Assembly: GCF_034377285.1 (NCBI RefSeq)
Contig: NZ_CP139715.1
Location: forward strand, 2,030,001-2,094,000
Length of the DNA stretch: 64,000 nt
Source: Thalassobaculum sp. OXR-137
Lineage (GTDB): Bacteria; Pseudomonadota; Alphaproteobacteria; Thalassobaculales; Thalassobaculaceae
Reading direction: 5' to 3'
Shown here: one piece after another, positions 8,512 to 16,374 of the stretch
Numbering within the stretch: position 1 is the first letter of the stretch
Layout of the letters: each line of letters opens with the position of its first letter
Made by a program: the position numbers and the translations under genes
The notes under the pieces: generated by a model
Databases searched by the model: none
What the model saw: only the letters and a program-made list of their open reading frames with translations
What the model was told of the DNA's origin: nothing

Positions 8512-9543
8512 GTGCGCATTCTCTCGATCCTCGCCGGTGCCGCCAATGGCGGGGCCGAGACCTTCTTCGTCACCCTGACCAAGGCCCTGGCCGAGGCGGG
8601 GGAGGACTCCCGCGCCGTCATCCGTCCGAACCCGCCGCGCCGGGCCGATCTGGAGGCGGGCGGCGTGCCGGTGTCCGAAGCGCCGTTCGGGTCCTGGCTC
8701 GACTTCCGCACCAAGCCCGCCCTGCGCCGCGTGGTGTCGGAGTTCCGGCCCGAGGTCGTGCTGTCCTACATGAGCCGGGCCAGTTCCTTCATGCCCGACG
8801 GCGACCACGCCAAGGTCGCCCGCCTCGGCGGCTTCTACGACCTGAAATACTTCCGCAACTGCGACCACCTGGCCTGCATCACCGAGGGCATCCGCCGCCA
8901 CGTGATCGAGCACGGCTGGCCCCAGGATCGCTGCAGCGTGATCGCCAACTTCGCCGAGCGCGACGACAGCCCGGCCGCCGACCGCGCCGCCCTGGGCGTG
9001 CCGCAGGGGGCGACCGTGGTCTTCACCCCGTCGCGCCTGCATAAGGTGAAGGGCTTCGACGTGCTGATGCAGGCGGCGGTAGACCTTCCGACCGTCCATC
9101 TGTGGATCGCCGGCAGCGGCCCGGAGGAGGCGGCTCTGAAAGCGCTTGCCGGCGAGCTCGGCATCGCCGACCGGGTGACGTTCCTCGGATGGCGGCGCGA
9201 CACCGGCGCGTTCTTCCGGAGCTGCGACATCGTCGCCTTCCCCTCGCGCCACGAGCCGTTCGGCACGGTGACGCTGGAGGCCTGGGCCTATGGCAAGCCG
9301 CTGGTCACCACCGACGCGGACGGCCCGGCCGAGTTCGTGCGCGACGGCCAGGACGGGCTCATCGTGCCGAAGGGCGAGGCGGCTCCGCTACACGACGCCC
9401 TGCGCCGGGTGATGGAGGAGCCGGGGCTGGCACAGAAACTTGTCGATGCCGGCACGGCGCGGCACGCGGCGGACTTCACACAGGCCGCCTGCGTCGCCAA
9501 TTACAGGGCGCTGTTCCGGCGGCTTCGCGGCATGGGTGCCTGA
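8512..9543 (+). CDS. glycosyltransferase family 4 protein
   Basis: A GT-B fold glycosyltransferase of about 343 residues. The N-terminal acceptor domain starts V-R-I-L-S-I-L-A-G-A-A-N-G-G-A-E, the typical GT4 opening with the G-G-A-E turn. The C-terminal donor domain has F-T-P-S-R-L-H-K-V-K-G-F-D and the E-x7-E nucleotide-sugar motif (H-E-P-F-G-T-V-T-L-E-A). The start is GTG at 8512, exactly at the conserved opening; the ribosome-binding site is poor. It probably acts on a lipid-linked or lipopolysaccharide acceptor at the inner membrane. Two further glycosyltransferase genes follow on the same strand. Confidence 0.88.
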   Translation: MRILSILAGAANGGAETFFVTLTKALAEAGEDSRAVIRPNPPRRADLEAGGVPVSEAPFGSWLDFRTKPALRRVVSEFRPEVVLSYMSRASSFMPDGDHAKVARLGGFYDLKYFRNCDHLACITEGIRRHVIEHGWPQDRCSVIANFAERDDSPAADRAALGVPQGATVVFTPSRLHKVKGFDVLMQAAVDLPTVHLWIAGSGPEEAALKALAGELGIADRVTFLGWRRDTGAFFRSCDIVAFPSRHEPFGTVTLEAWAYGKPLVTTDADGPAEFVRDGQDGLIVPKGEAAPLHDALRRVMEEPGLAQKLVDAGTARHAADFTQAACVANYRALFRRLRGMGA

Positions 9544-9620
9544 GGAGCCGGGCTTCATCATCGCCTTGTCCTGGCGGATCTGCTAGGAGAGGCGCCACAC
9601 CCTGTCCTTGCGCCCGGCCG

Positions 9621-10388
9621 ATGTCCGATACCCAGCCCGCCAATCCGTCCCAGCCCGCGCTCAGCGTCATCGTCCCGGTCTGCGACGAGGCCGGCGCCAT
9701 CGCCTCGCTGCTCCAGGAGATCCTCGACAAGGTGGGCATCGCCTATCGGGTGGAGGTGATCGTCGTCGACGACGGCAGCCGGGACGGCACCGACGGCATC
9801 GTCGCCGACCTGTCGGCAAAGGATCCCCGCATCACCCTGATCCGCCACACGGCGCGCTCCGGCAAGAGTGCCGCGCTGCGCACCGGTGCCATGGCCGCGA
9901 CCTCGCTCTGGATGGCGACGATCGACGGCGACGGCGAAAACGATCCGGCCGACGTGGTCGCCATGGCCTCGCAGATCGACGCCACCACCGTGGGCCGGGT
10001 CGGCCTGGTCGCCGGCATCCGGCGGCGGCGCACGGCGGGTATCCGGCGGCTGATCGCCTCGCGCATCGGCAACGGGGTGCGCCGCTTCCTGCTGCGCGAC
10101 GACTGTCCGGACACCGCCTGCGGCCTCAAGGTCCTGCCGCGCCCGCTGTTCCTGGCCTTCCCCTATTTCGACAGCCTGCACCGCTACCTGCCGGCGCTGA
10201 CCAAGCGCTACGGCTACGACACGCTGCACGTCTCGGTCGACGACCGGCCGCGCATGGCTGGGCAGTCGAAATACACCAATATCGGCCGCGCCCTGGTCGG
10301 CATTGTCGACCTGCTGGGCGTGGTCTGGCTCCTGCGCCGCACGACCGTCGGCGCCAACCCCGTTGCGGAAGCGGATCGCACCCCATGA
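9621..10388 (+). CDS. glycosyltransferase family 2 protein (DPM1/ArnC-like)
   Basis: A 255-residue GT-A transferase of the polyprenyl-phosphate sugar synthase type. It shows V-I-V-P-V-C-D-E-A-G (residues about 16-25), the nucleotide-binding V-V-D-D-G-S-R-D-G-T, and the metal motif I-D-G-D-G-E-N-D-P. D-T-A-C-G-L-K-V is in the acceptor half and G-Q-S-K-Y near the end. One hydrophobic stretch (V-G-I-V-D-L-L-G-V-V-W-L-L) lies close to the C-terminus. It overlaps the downstream GT-C gene by ATGA, so a polyprenyl-phosphate sugar made here is probably used by that enzyme. Confidence 0.9.
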   Translation: MSDTQPANPSQPALSVIVPVCDEAGAIASLLQEILDKVGIAYRVEVIVVDDGSRDGTDGIVADLSAKDPRITLIRHTARSGKSAALRTGAMAATSLWMATIDGDGENDPADVVAMASQIDATTVGRVGLVAGIRRRRTAGIRRLIASRIGNGVRRFLLRDDCPDTACGLKVLPRPLFLAFPYFDSLHRYLPALTKRYGYDTLHVSVDDRPRMAGQSKYTNIGRALVGIVDLLGVVWLLRRTTVGANPVAEADRTP

Positions 10389-12064
10389 TGCCCGTTATGC
10401 CTCAGGCGCCGGACAGTCTGTCGGCCCGCCAATGGCTTCTGATCCTGGTGATCGCCGTGGCGGCGCTGATGCCCGGCATCTTCCAGATCCCGGCCATGGA
10501 CCGCGACGAGGCACGCTATGCCCAGGCGTCGCGCCAGATGCTGGAGAGCGGCGATCTGGTCGATATCCGCTTTCAGGACGTGCCGCGCCATGTGAAGCCG
10601 GTGGGCACCTACTGGCTGCAGGCGGCCAGTGCGGAGATTCTTGGCGGCGGACCGCAGGCAGGGATCTGGGCGTACCGCATGCCATCCCTGCTGGCGGCGC
10701 TCGGCATCGTCGCCATGACCGCCTGGTTGGCCGCGAGGCTCGGCGGGGCGACGGCCGGCGTGGCGGCGGGGATCGTCATGGCCCTGGCGCTGATCACCGG
10801 CGTGGAGGCGCGGACGGCCAAGACCGACGCCCTGCTGGTCGCCGCGATCCTGGCGGCGCAGATCGCGCTGCACCGCATCGCCACACACCCGGACCGGCCC
10901 GACGGCTTCTTCGGCGGCGGCCTGCGCTCGCCGGCCGCCTTCTGGCTGTTCCATGGGATCGGGCTGCTGATAAAGGGTCCGATCGTCACCCTGGTGGCGG
11001 GCACGACCATCGCCGCCTGGTGCCTGTGGAACCGGGACCGGGAACTGCTGCGGCGGCTGTACTGGCTGCCGGGCGTGGCGCTGACCCTGGCCGTTGTCGC
11101 CCCCTGGGTGATCGCGATCACCATGAAGGTGGGGCCGGGCTTTCTGCAGGAATCCATCGGCCACGCGCTGCTGGGCAAGGTGGCGCGCGGCGACGATTCC
11201 CACGGCGCCCCGCCGGGCTATCACAGCCTGTTCTTCCTGCTGGTGTTCTGGCCGGGCACCGCGCTGGCGGCCGGCGGCGCCATGCTGGCCTGGACCCGCA
11301 GAATCTCCCCCGACATCCGCTTCCTGATCTGCTGGATCGTGCCGACGGTCGTCGTGTTCGAGGCGGTGGCGACCAAGCTGCCGCACTACACCTATCCCAC
11401 CTATCCGGCGATGGCCGTGCTCGCGGGGCTGTTCCTGGCCACCGGCACCGACCTCGTCGCCGGCGGCAAGGGCCGGATCGCGCAGCGGGTGCTGGGCGTC
11501 ATCGCGGTGCTGGTGAGCCTGCTGGTTGCCGCGGTGCCTGTGGGCGCGGTGATCCATCTTTCCGGCACGGTCACGCCGGCCGCCATCGCCGCCAGCGGCG
11601 TCGGCCTCGTGGTCGTCGCCCTCATGGTCCGGTTCCTGATGGACCTGTCGCTGGCCCGGCTGGTGCCGCTCGCCGCCGGTGTCTGCGTCTTCTACTTCCT
11701 GACCTTCGCGGTGGTCGCACCGTCCCTCGACCGGCTCTGGATCGCCCGGTCGCTGCAGCCGGTGGTCGCCACGGCGGCGACCTGCGAGACCGGACCGCTG
11801 GTCACCGCCGGCTTCTCCGAGCCGAGTATGGTCTTCGTTCACGGCACCAAGACCCGGCTGAGCGATGCGGTCGGCGCGGTCGATGTGCTGGAGGATCAGC
11901 CGACCTGCGCCTTGGCGGTCGTCGAACGCCGTCAGCAGGACGAGTTCCTGGCCACCGCCGCCGCCCGCGGTCTCAAGGTCGAGCCGGCGGGGCAGGTGCA
12001 GGGCCTGAACTATTCCCGCGGCAAGGAGATCGATATCACCCTGTATCGGGTGGCCCCGCGATAG
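10385..12064 (+). CDS. ArnT-like GT-C glycosyltransferase (PMT_2 family)
   Basis: A 559-residue multi-pass inner-membrane transferase. Such enzymes take a sugar from undecaprenyl phosphate and add it to a lipid or protein on the periplasmic face. The N-terminal M-D-R-D-E-A-R-Y-A motif (Asp39, Asp41, Glu42) is the acidic pair of ArnT/PMT enzymes, followed by H-V-K-P-V-G-T-Y-W-L-Q. The central T-K-L-P-H-Y-T-Y-P-T-Y-P is the ArnT-type conserved loop. About a dozen hydrophobic segments precede a short soluble C-terminal tail. The start overlaps the GT2 stop (ATGA). The transferred sugar is not predictable; the rest of the L-Ara4N pathway is absent here. Confidence 0.88.
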   Translation: MMPVMPQAPDSLSARQWLLILVIAVAALMPGIFQIPAMDRDEARYAQASRQMLESGDLVDIRFQDVPRHVKPVGTYWLQAASAEILGGGPQAGIWAYRMPSLLAALGIVAMTAWLAARLGGATAGVAAGIVMALALITGVEARTAKTDALLVAAILAAQIALHRIATHPDRPDGFFGGGLRSPAAFWLFHGIGLLIKGPIVTLVAGTTIAAWCLWNRDRELLRRLYWLPGVALTLAVVAPWVIAITMKVGPGFLQESIGHALLGKVARGDDSHGAPPGYHSLFFLLVFWPGTALAAGGAMLAWTRRISPDIRFLICWIVPTVVVFEAVATKLPHYTYPTYPAMAVLAGLFLATGTDLVAGGKGRIAQRVLGVIAVLVSLLVAAVPVGAVIHLSGTVTPAAIAASGVGLVVVALMVRFLMDLSLARLVPLAAGVCVFYFLTFAVVAPSLDRLWIARSLQPVVATAATCETGPLVTAGFSEPSMVFVHGTKTRLSDAVGAVDVLEDQPTCALAVVERRQQDEFLATAAARGLKVEPAGQVQGLNYSRGKEIDITLYRVAPR

Positions 12065-12161
12065 GGCGGGCGCGACGGACCGGCGTTGGGGTGATGACAC
12101 CACGGCCTGTCCTTCCGTAAGGTCACGGCCGTCCGTTCCGTCCCCCACCCGGAGAGCTTCC

Positions 12162-13379
12162 GTGTACGACCTTCTCGACCGCCTCAGCATCGTCGAGGCA
12201 TCCGCCTTCGTCGCCGCCCCGCTTGCCGCCATGACCCTGGCACAGCTCGGAGCGGAGGTGATCCGGGTCGACATGATCGGCGGCGGGCTCGACTACAACC
12301 GCTGGCCGCTGTCGAAGGAGACCGGCCGCAGCCTGTACTGGGCCGGGCTGAACAAGGGCAAGAAGTCGGTGGCGGTCAACCTGCGCGATCCACGTGGCCG
12401 CGAGCTGGTGCAGACGCTGGCGACCCGCCCGGGCGAGGATACCGGCATCCTGCTGACCAATTTCGCCGGCCTTCCCTGGCTGTCCCAGGAGGTGCTGGAG
12501 GAGAAGCGGGCCGACGCCATCTCCGTCGCGGTCAAGGGCAGCCCGGACGGCTCCCCCGCCGTGGACTACACGATCAACTGCGCCGTCGGCTACCCGCACC
12601 TGACCGGGCCGGACACCACGCCGGTGAACAATGTGCTGCCGGCCTGGGACGTGGGCTGCGGTCTGCACGCGGCCCTGGCCATCGTCGCCTCGGTCGACCG
12701 GCGCAAGCGCACCGGCAAGGGCGGGCGGGCCGAGGTGGCGCTGAGCGACATCGCCATGGCCATGGTCGGCAATATGGGCCAGATCGGCGAGGTGCAGCGT
12801 AACGGCGTCGACCGCGGCCCGATCGGCAACGACCTGTACGGCGCCTTCGGCCGGGATTTCGGTACATCCGATGGCCGCCGGGTGATGATCTCGGCCATCA
12901 CCGTCAAGCAGTGGAAGGGCCTGTGCCGGGTCGCCGGGATCGAGCAGACCGTTGCCGGGCTGGAGACCGCCCTGGCGGCGGACTTCAGCGACGAAGGCCA
13001 GCGCTTCGAGTGGCGCAAGGTGCTGTTCGCACTGATCGAGAAGTGGTGCGGGTCGCACAGCCTGGATGCGGTCGGCGCAGCGCTGACGGAAGCCGGCGTG
13101 ACCTGGGGGCCGTATCAGACGGTGGGGCAGATGCTGGCCGACGACTGGCGCGCCTCGGAGAAGAACCCGCTGTTCCAGACGGTCAATCATCCGGAGGTGG
13201 GCGAGGTGCTCACCCCCGGCTCGCCGATCGATTTCCGCAGCCTGGAGCGCCTTCCCGTGGCCCCGGCCCCGGCGCTGGGGCAGCACACCGACCAGGTGCT
13301 GGCCGAGGTCCTGGGCCTGGACAGCGGCGCCATCGGCAAGCTGCACGACGATGGGATCGTGGCGGGTCCGGCGGCGTAG
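12162..13379 (+). CDS. family III CoA-transferase, mesaconyl-CoA C1-C4 transferase (2-methylfumaryl-CoA isomerase)-like
   Basis: A 405-residue CaiB/BaiF (family III) CoA-transferase. Several stretches recall Mct of Chloroflexus, which moves CoA from C1 to C4 of mesaconyl-CoA in the 3-hydroxypropionate bi-cycle: V-E-x-S-A-F-V-A-A-P-L, I-G-G-G-L-D-Y-x-R-W-P, L-Y-W-A-G-L-N-K-G-K, V-L-P-A-W-D and L-Y-G-A-F-G-R-D-F. Asp163 in P-A-W-D is the likely catalytic aspartate. The recognition rests on remembered motifs, not a search. The start is GTG at 12162, with GGAGAG eight bases upstream. No other bi-cycle gene is in the window, so the substrate may differ. Confidence 0.75.
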   Translation: MYDLLDRLSIVEASAFVAAPLAAMTLAQLGAEVIRVDMIGGGLDYNRWPLSKETGRSLYWAGLNKGKKSVAVNLRDPRGRELVQTLATRPGEDTGILLTNFAGLPWLSQEVLEEKRADAISVAVKGSPDGSPAVDYTINCAVGYPHLTGPDTTPVNNVLPAWDVGCGLHAALAIVASVDRRKRTGKGGRAEVALSDIAMAMVGNMGQIGEVQRNGVDRGPIGNDLYGAFGRDFGTSDGRRVMISAITVKQWKGLCRVAGIEQTVAGLETALAADFSDEGQRFEWRKVLFALIEKWCGSHSLDAVGAALTEAGVTWGPYQTVGQMLADDWRASEKNPLFQTVNHPEVGEVLTPGSPIDFRSLERLPVAPAPALGQHTDQVLAEVLGLDSGAIGKLHDDGIVAGPAA

Positions 13380-13401
13380 ACTCCGTTCCTCCTACACCTC
13401 C

Positions 13402-13477
13402 CGTCATCCTGGACTTGATCCAGGATCAATATACGGACGGGTTCGCGGCATGATCCTGGATCAAGTCCAGGATGACG
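13402..13477. repeat. perfect 27-bp inverted repeat, palindromic intergenic element
   Basis: Arms 13402-13428 and 13451-13477 are exact reverse complements with a 22-base spacer. They contain the motif TCCTGGACTTGATCCAGGA, itself nearly palindromic. The element lies between two convergent genes (stops at 13379 and 13495), where it could act as a two-way transcription terminator, although there is no T-tract. Related motifs recur at 20835-20941 and 23749-23863. Confidence 0.9.
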
Positions 13478-13494
13478 GCTGTGGGTGGGCGTAA

Positions 13495-14559
13495 TTACGG
13501 GACCAGCACCTCCACAAACTCTCCCAGCGCCCGCCGGACCCGACCCTGCTTGCCCGTTCGCGGCTGGGCGGCCAGCAGTGCGCTGAGGATCGCCTCCTCC
13601 GTCGCCTCGATGGCGGCGCGGAAGAACCGGTCGATCGCGTCCTCGTGCAGCACGCTGCGGGTCATGACCTTGTTGTTCTTCGGCGCGTGCGGGATCGGCT
13701 CTGCGGTGGAGACGGCGAGCGCGATGTCGCCGCTGCCCGATCCCAGATGCGAGCCCGTGCGCACGATGCCCGCCCCCGCCCTAGTGGCGACGCGGCGGAG
13801 CTGGCGGGCGTCGAGCGGCGCGTCGGTGGCGATCAGGACGATGATCGAGCCCTTTTCCGCCCCGGCACTCTCCTCTGCGATCCGCTCGGCAATCGCCGGG
13901 CCGACCGGCCGGCCGTCGATCCGCAGATCCTCCAGCCGACCCATGTTGCACAGGGTGAGCACCCCCAGCGTGTAATCCCGCTTGCTGACCCGCACGATCC
14001 GCGAGGCGCTGCCGATCCCGCCGGCCAGGCCGTAGCAGCTCATCCCGGTCCCGGCGCCCACATTGCCCTGCTCGAACGCGGGGGCGACCGCGTCGAGGGC
14101 GGCGCGCACATGGCTCTCCTGCACGTGCAGGCCGCGGATGTCGTTCAGCCAGGCGCCGTCGTTGCATTCCATGACCACGGGGTTCACGGTGCCTGTGGTG
14201 TCGCCGATCTCCGGCGTGGTCTCCAGCATGTGGCGCACCAAAGCGGTGGCGGCGGTGCCGACCGACAGGGTGTTGGTCAGCACCACCGCGGTCTCCAGGG
14301 TGCCCAGTTCCTCGACCTGGACCAGGCCGATGCTCTTGCCGAACCCGTTCAGCACATGGGCGGCGGCCGGCAGCTTTTCGCGGAAGGCGTTGCCGTCGTG
14401 GAACCGCACCGCCGTCACGCCGGTCTGGACCGGCCCGTCGGACAGGGTGACATGGCCGACGGCGACGCCGGGAACGTCGGTGATCCGGTTGGCCGGGCCG
14501 GCCGGCATCTCGCCGACCACGATCCCGAGGCTGCGCGGTGTGAGGGTCGGAGAGGCCAT
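13495..14559 (-). CDS. P1 family peptidase (DmpA/BapA type, S58)
   Basis: A 354-residue Ntn-type hydrolase of family S58, which includes L-aminopeptidase D-Ala-esterase/amidase and beta-peptidyl aminopeptidases. The precursor cuts itself before a serine that becomes the catalytic N-terminal nucleophile; here this is Gly237-Ser238 in E-K-G-S-I-I-V-L-I-A-T-D-A-P-L. Other family motifs are I-T-D-V-P-G-V-A-V-G-H near residue 30, G-x-F-R-E near 60, V-V-M-E-C-N-D near 130 and G-N-V-G-A-G-T-G-M near 168. The start at 14559 (ATG) places the family's usual opening at the N-terminus. It converges with the CoA-transferase gene. Confidence 0.93.
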   Translation of the reverse strand: MASPTLTPRSLGIVVGEMPAGPANRITDVPGVAVGHVTLSDGPVQTGVTAVRFHDGNAFREKLPAAAHVLNGFGKSIGLVQVEELGTLETAVVLTNTLSVGTAATALVRHMLETTPEIGDTTGTVNPVVMECNDGAWLNDIRGLHVQESHVRAALDAVAPAFEQGNVGAGTGMSCYGLAGGIGSASRIVRVSKRDYTLGVLTLCNMGRLEDLRIDGRPVGPAIAERIAEESAGAEKGSIIVLIATDAPLDARQLRRVATRAGAGIVRTGSHLGSGSGDIALAVSTAEPIPHAPKNNKVMTRSVLHEDAIDRFFRAAIEATEEAILSALLAAQPRTGKQGRVRRALGEFVEVLVP

Positions 14560-14670
14560 GCGACGGGCTTTCTTTGTGAGTAGGGCGGAACCGGCAGGGG
14601 GCAGACCCCATATACACAATGTCCGCCCACGCCGTGAGCGCGGCATGCGCTGACCGGGGACCGAAAAAGC

Positions 14671-15735
14671 ATGAAACTGTTCGAATGCCAGAGCTGCGGC
14701 CAGCTGCTCTATTTTGAGAATACCGTCTGCGTGCGCTGCGGCCACGCGCTCGGCTACCTGGCCGGCCAGGCCCAGCTCAGCGCCCTGGAGCCGAGCGGCG
14801 ATGGACGGTTTCAGGCTCTGGGCGACACCGATCACCTGTACCGGGCCTGCGCAAATGCGGAGCATGGGGCCTGCAACTGGATGGTCCCGGCGGAGAGCGA
14901 CGAGGCCTATTGCCGGGCCTGCCGGCTGAACCGGACGGTGCCCAATCTGAGCCATCCGGAGCGGTTGGAGCTGTGGCGGCCGCTGGAGGCGGCCAAGCGG
15001 CGGCTGATCTACAGTCTGCTGCGCCTCGGCCTGCCGGTGCAGAGCAAGGAGGACGATCCCGACACGGGTCTCGCCTTCGATTTCCTGTCGGCGGAGGATT
15101 CGGAGGAGCCGGTGATGACCGGCCATGCTGACGGGGTGATCACCATCGACCTGGCCGAGGCCGACCCGGTGGCGCGCGAGCGGATGCGCACCGACATGAC
15201 CGAGTCGTACCGGACGCTCCTCGGTCATTTCCGCCACGAGATCGGCCATTACTACTGGGCGCTGCTGGTAGCGCCGTCGGGCTGGCTGGAGCCGTATCGC
15301 CAGCTGTTTGGCGACGACCGAGAGGACTATGCCGAGGCGCTCAAGCGGCACTACGAGACCGGGCCGAGCCCGGACTGGCGGAACAGCTATATCAGCGCCT
15401 ATGCCGCCTCGCATTCCTGGGAGGATTTCGCCGAGAGCTGGGCCCACTACCTGCATATCGTCGATACGCTGGAGACCGCCCAGTCCTTCGGCCTGACGAT
15501 CCGCAGCCGGGCCGGGACCGATCCCATCCTGTCCATGGAGATCGAGTTCGATCCCTACCGGGTCGCCGATTTCGACATGCTGGTGGAGGCCTGGGTTCCG
15601 CTGACGGCGGCCGTCAACAGCCTCAATGCCAGCATGGGGCAGCCGGATCTCTATCCGTTCGTGCTGGCGTCGGATGTGATCGGGAAGCTGCGCTTCATTC
15701 ACAACCTGGTGCGCGGGGATGCGCCGATCGGATAG
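14671..15735 (+). CDS. zinc-ribbon plus HExxH putative metallopeptidase
   Basis: A 354-residue protein of the putative zinc-binding metallopeptidase family. Two four-cysteine clusters precede the active-site motif: C6/C9/C20/C23 at the N-terminus and C60/C68/C81/C84. The zincin motif H189-E190-x2-H193 (F-R-H-E-I-G-H-Y-Y-W) follows, with D-F-A-E-S-W-A-H-Y further on as the likely third-ligand region. There is no signal peptide, so the enzyme is cytoplasmic; the substrate is unknown. The gene is divergent from the P1 peptidase gene with about 110 bp between the starts. Confidence 0.88.
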   Translation: MKLFECQSCGQLLYFENTVCVRCGHALGYLAGQAQLSALEPSGDGRFQALGDTDHLYRACANAEHGACNWMVPAESDEAYCRACRLNRTVPNLSHPERLELWRPLEAAKRRLIYSLLRLGLPVQSKEDDPDTGLAFDFLSAEDSEEPVMTGHADGVITIDLAEADPVARERMRTDMTESYRTLLGHFRHEIGHYYWALLVAPSGWLEPYRQLFGDDREDYAEALKRHYETGPSPDWRNSYISAYAASHSWEDFAESWAHYLHIVDTLETAQSFGLTIRSRAGTDPILSMEIEFDPYRVADFDMLVEAWVPLTAAVNSLNASMGQPDLYPFVLASDVIGKLRFIHNLVRGDAPIG

Positions 15736-15774
15736 AGTCCCGGCGAGGTGAGAGGGGCGGAGCCGGGGCCGCGA

Positions 15775-15969
15775 TCAGATCGCGGCGCCCGAGGGCGTCA
15801 TGGCCGGGCCGCCTTCGCGCCACGCCGCCGTTCCCTTGCAGCGTTTGCAGATTCGCTCGCCGGCCCACTCGCTCTGGAAATCCGACTGGCAGCGCAGGCA
15901 GGAGCGGGTCCTGGGCGGGGCGGTAACGGGCGCGTCGAGCTGATCGTCGAGGGCGGAAACGGAGCTCAT
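15775..15969 (-). CDS. small CxxC...CxxC zinc-ribbon-like protein, 64 aa
   Basis: A short protein with two CxxC knuckles, C-L-R-C and I-C-K-R-C, about 15 residues apart, which should bind one zinc. A Ser/Asp/Pro-rich N-terminal tail precedes them. Function is unknown; such proteins are often nucleic-acid binding or regulatory. The start at 15969 has AGGA seven to eight bases upstream, whereas the longer in-frame extension to 16080 has no site. It converges with the metallopeptidase gene, with 39 bp between the stops. Confidence 0.65.
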   Translation of the reverse strand: MSSVSALDDQLDAPVTAPPRTRSCLRCQSDFQSEWAGERICKRCKGTAAWREGGPAMTPSGAAI

Positions 15970-16374
15970 AGAGACATCCTCTCTTCTTGAAGACCTGCGG
16001 AGTCGAACCGTCGGCTGATCACGGTTCCGGTTTGGCTGCCTGCGAAACAGACGAAAGAACGACCCGGCGCCATACAGCACCGGGGGGAGGAAGTTTTCCG
16101 GAGCGAAAGATGCGCCGATCCGGAAATCAAGGGGCAGCCGCAGAGATATGGGGCGAGATTGAAAAAATACTATATTCGATTTTTATGACGAGAAATTTTA
16201 TTTCTGATCGGGCGGGCGAATTCGACGCGTCCGCCGCCCCGTTGCGTCCCGCAAGACCGCGGCGGCCTGCGGTGTGACGGGGATGCTGCGGCAATGCGTC
16301 CGACCCCTTGCCCCACTGCCCCTGCACGGCCATGATCGCCGCTCTTTATCGTCACCCGTCGAGGACGGAATTCA
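15970..16374. other. 405-bp gene-free region with an AT-rich patch
   Basis: This separates the small zinc-ribbon gene (minus) from the ThDP enzyme gene (plus), so it must hold both promoters. The stretch 16155-16210 is strikingly AT-rich for this genome (for example TTGAAAAAATACTATATTCG). It contains TTGAAA- and TATAGT-like hexamers, but not at standard spacing in either direction. No convincing small gene or RNA is seen. Confidence 0.5.

Noticed and set aside
13402-13477. Perfect 27-bp inverted repeat as the ends of an insertion sequence
   Set aside because: Only 22 bases lie between the arms, so there is no room for a transposase, and no target duplication is seen.
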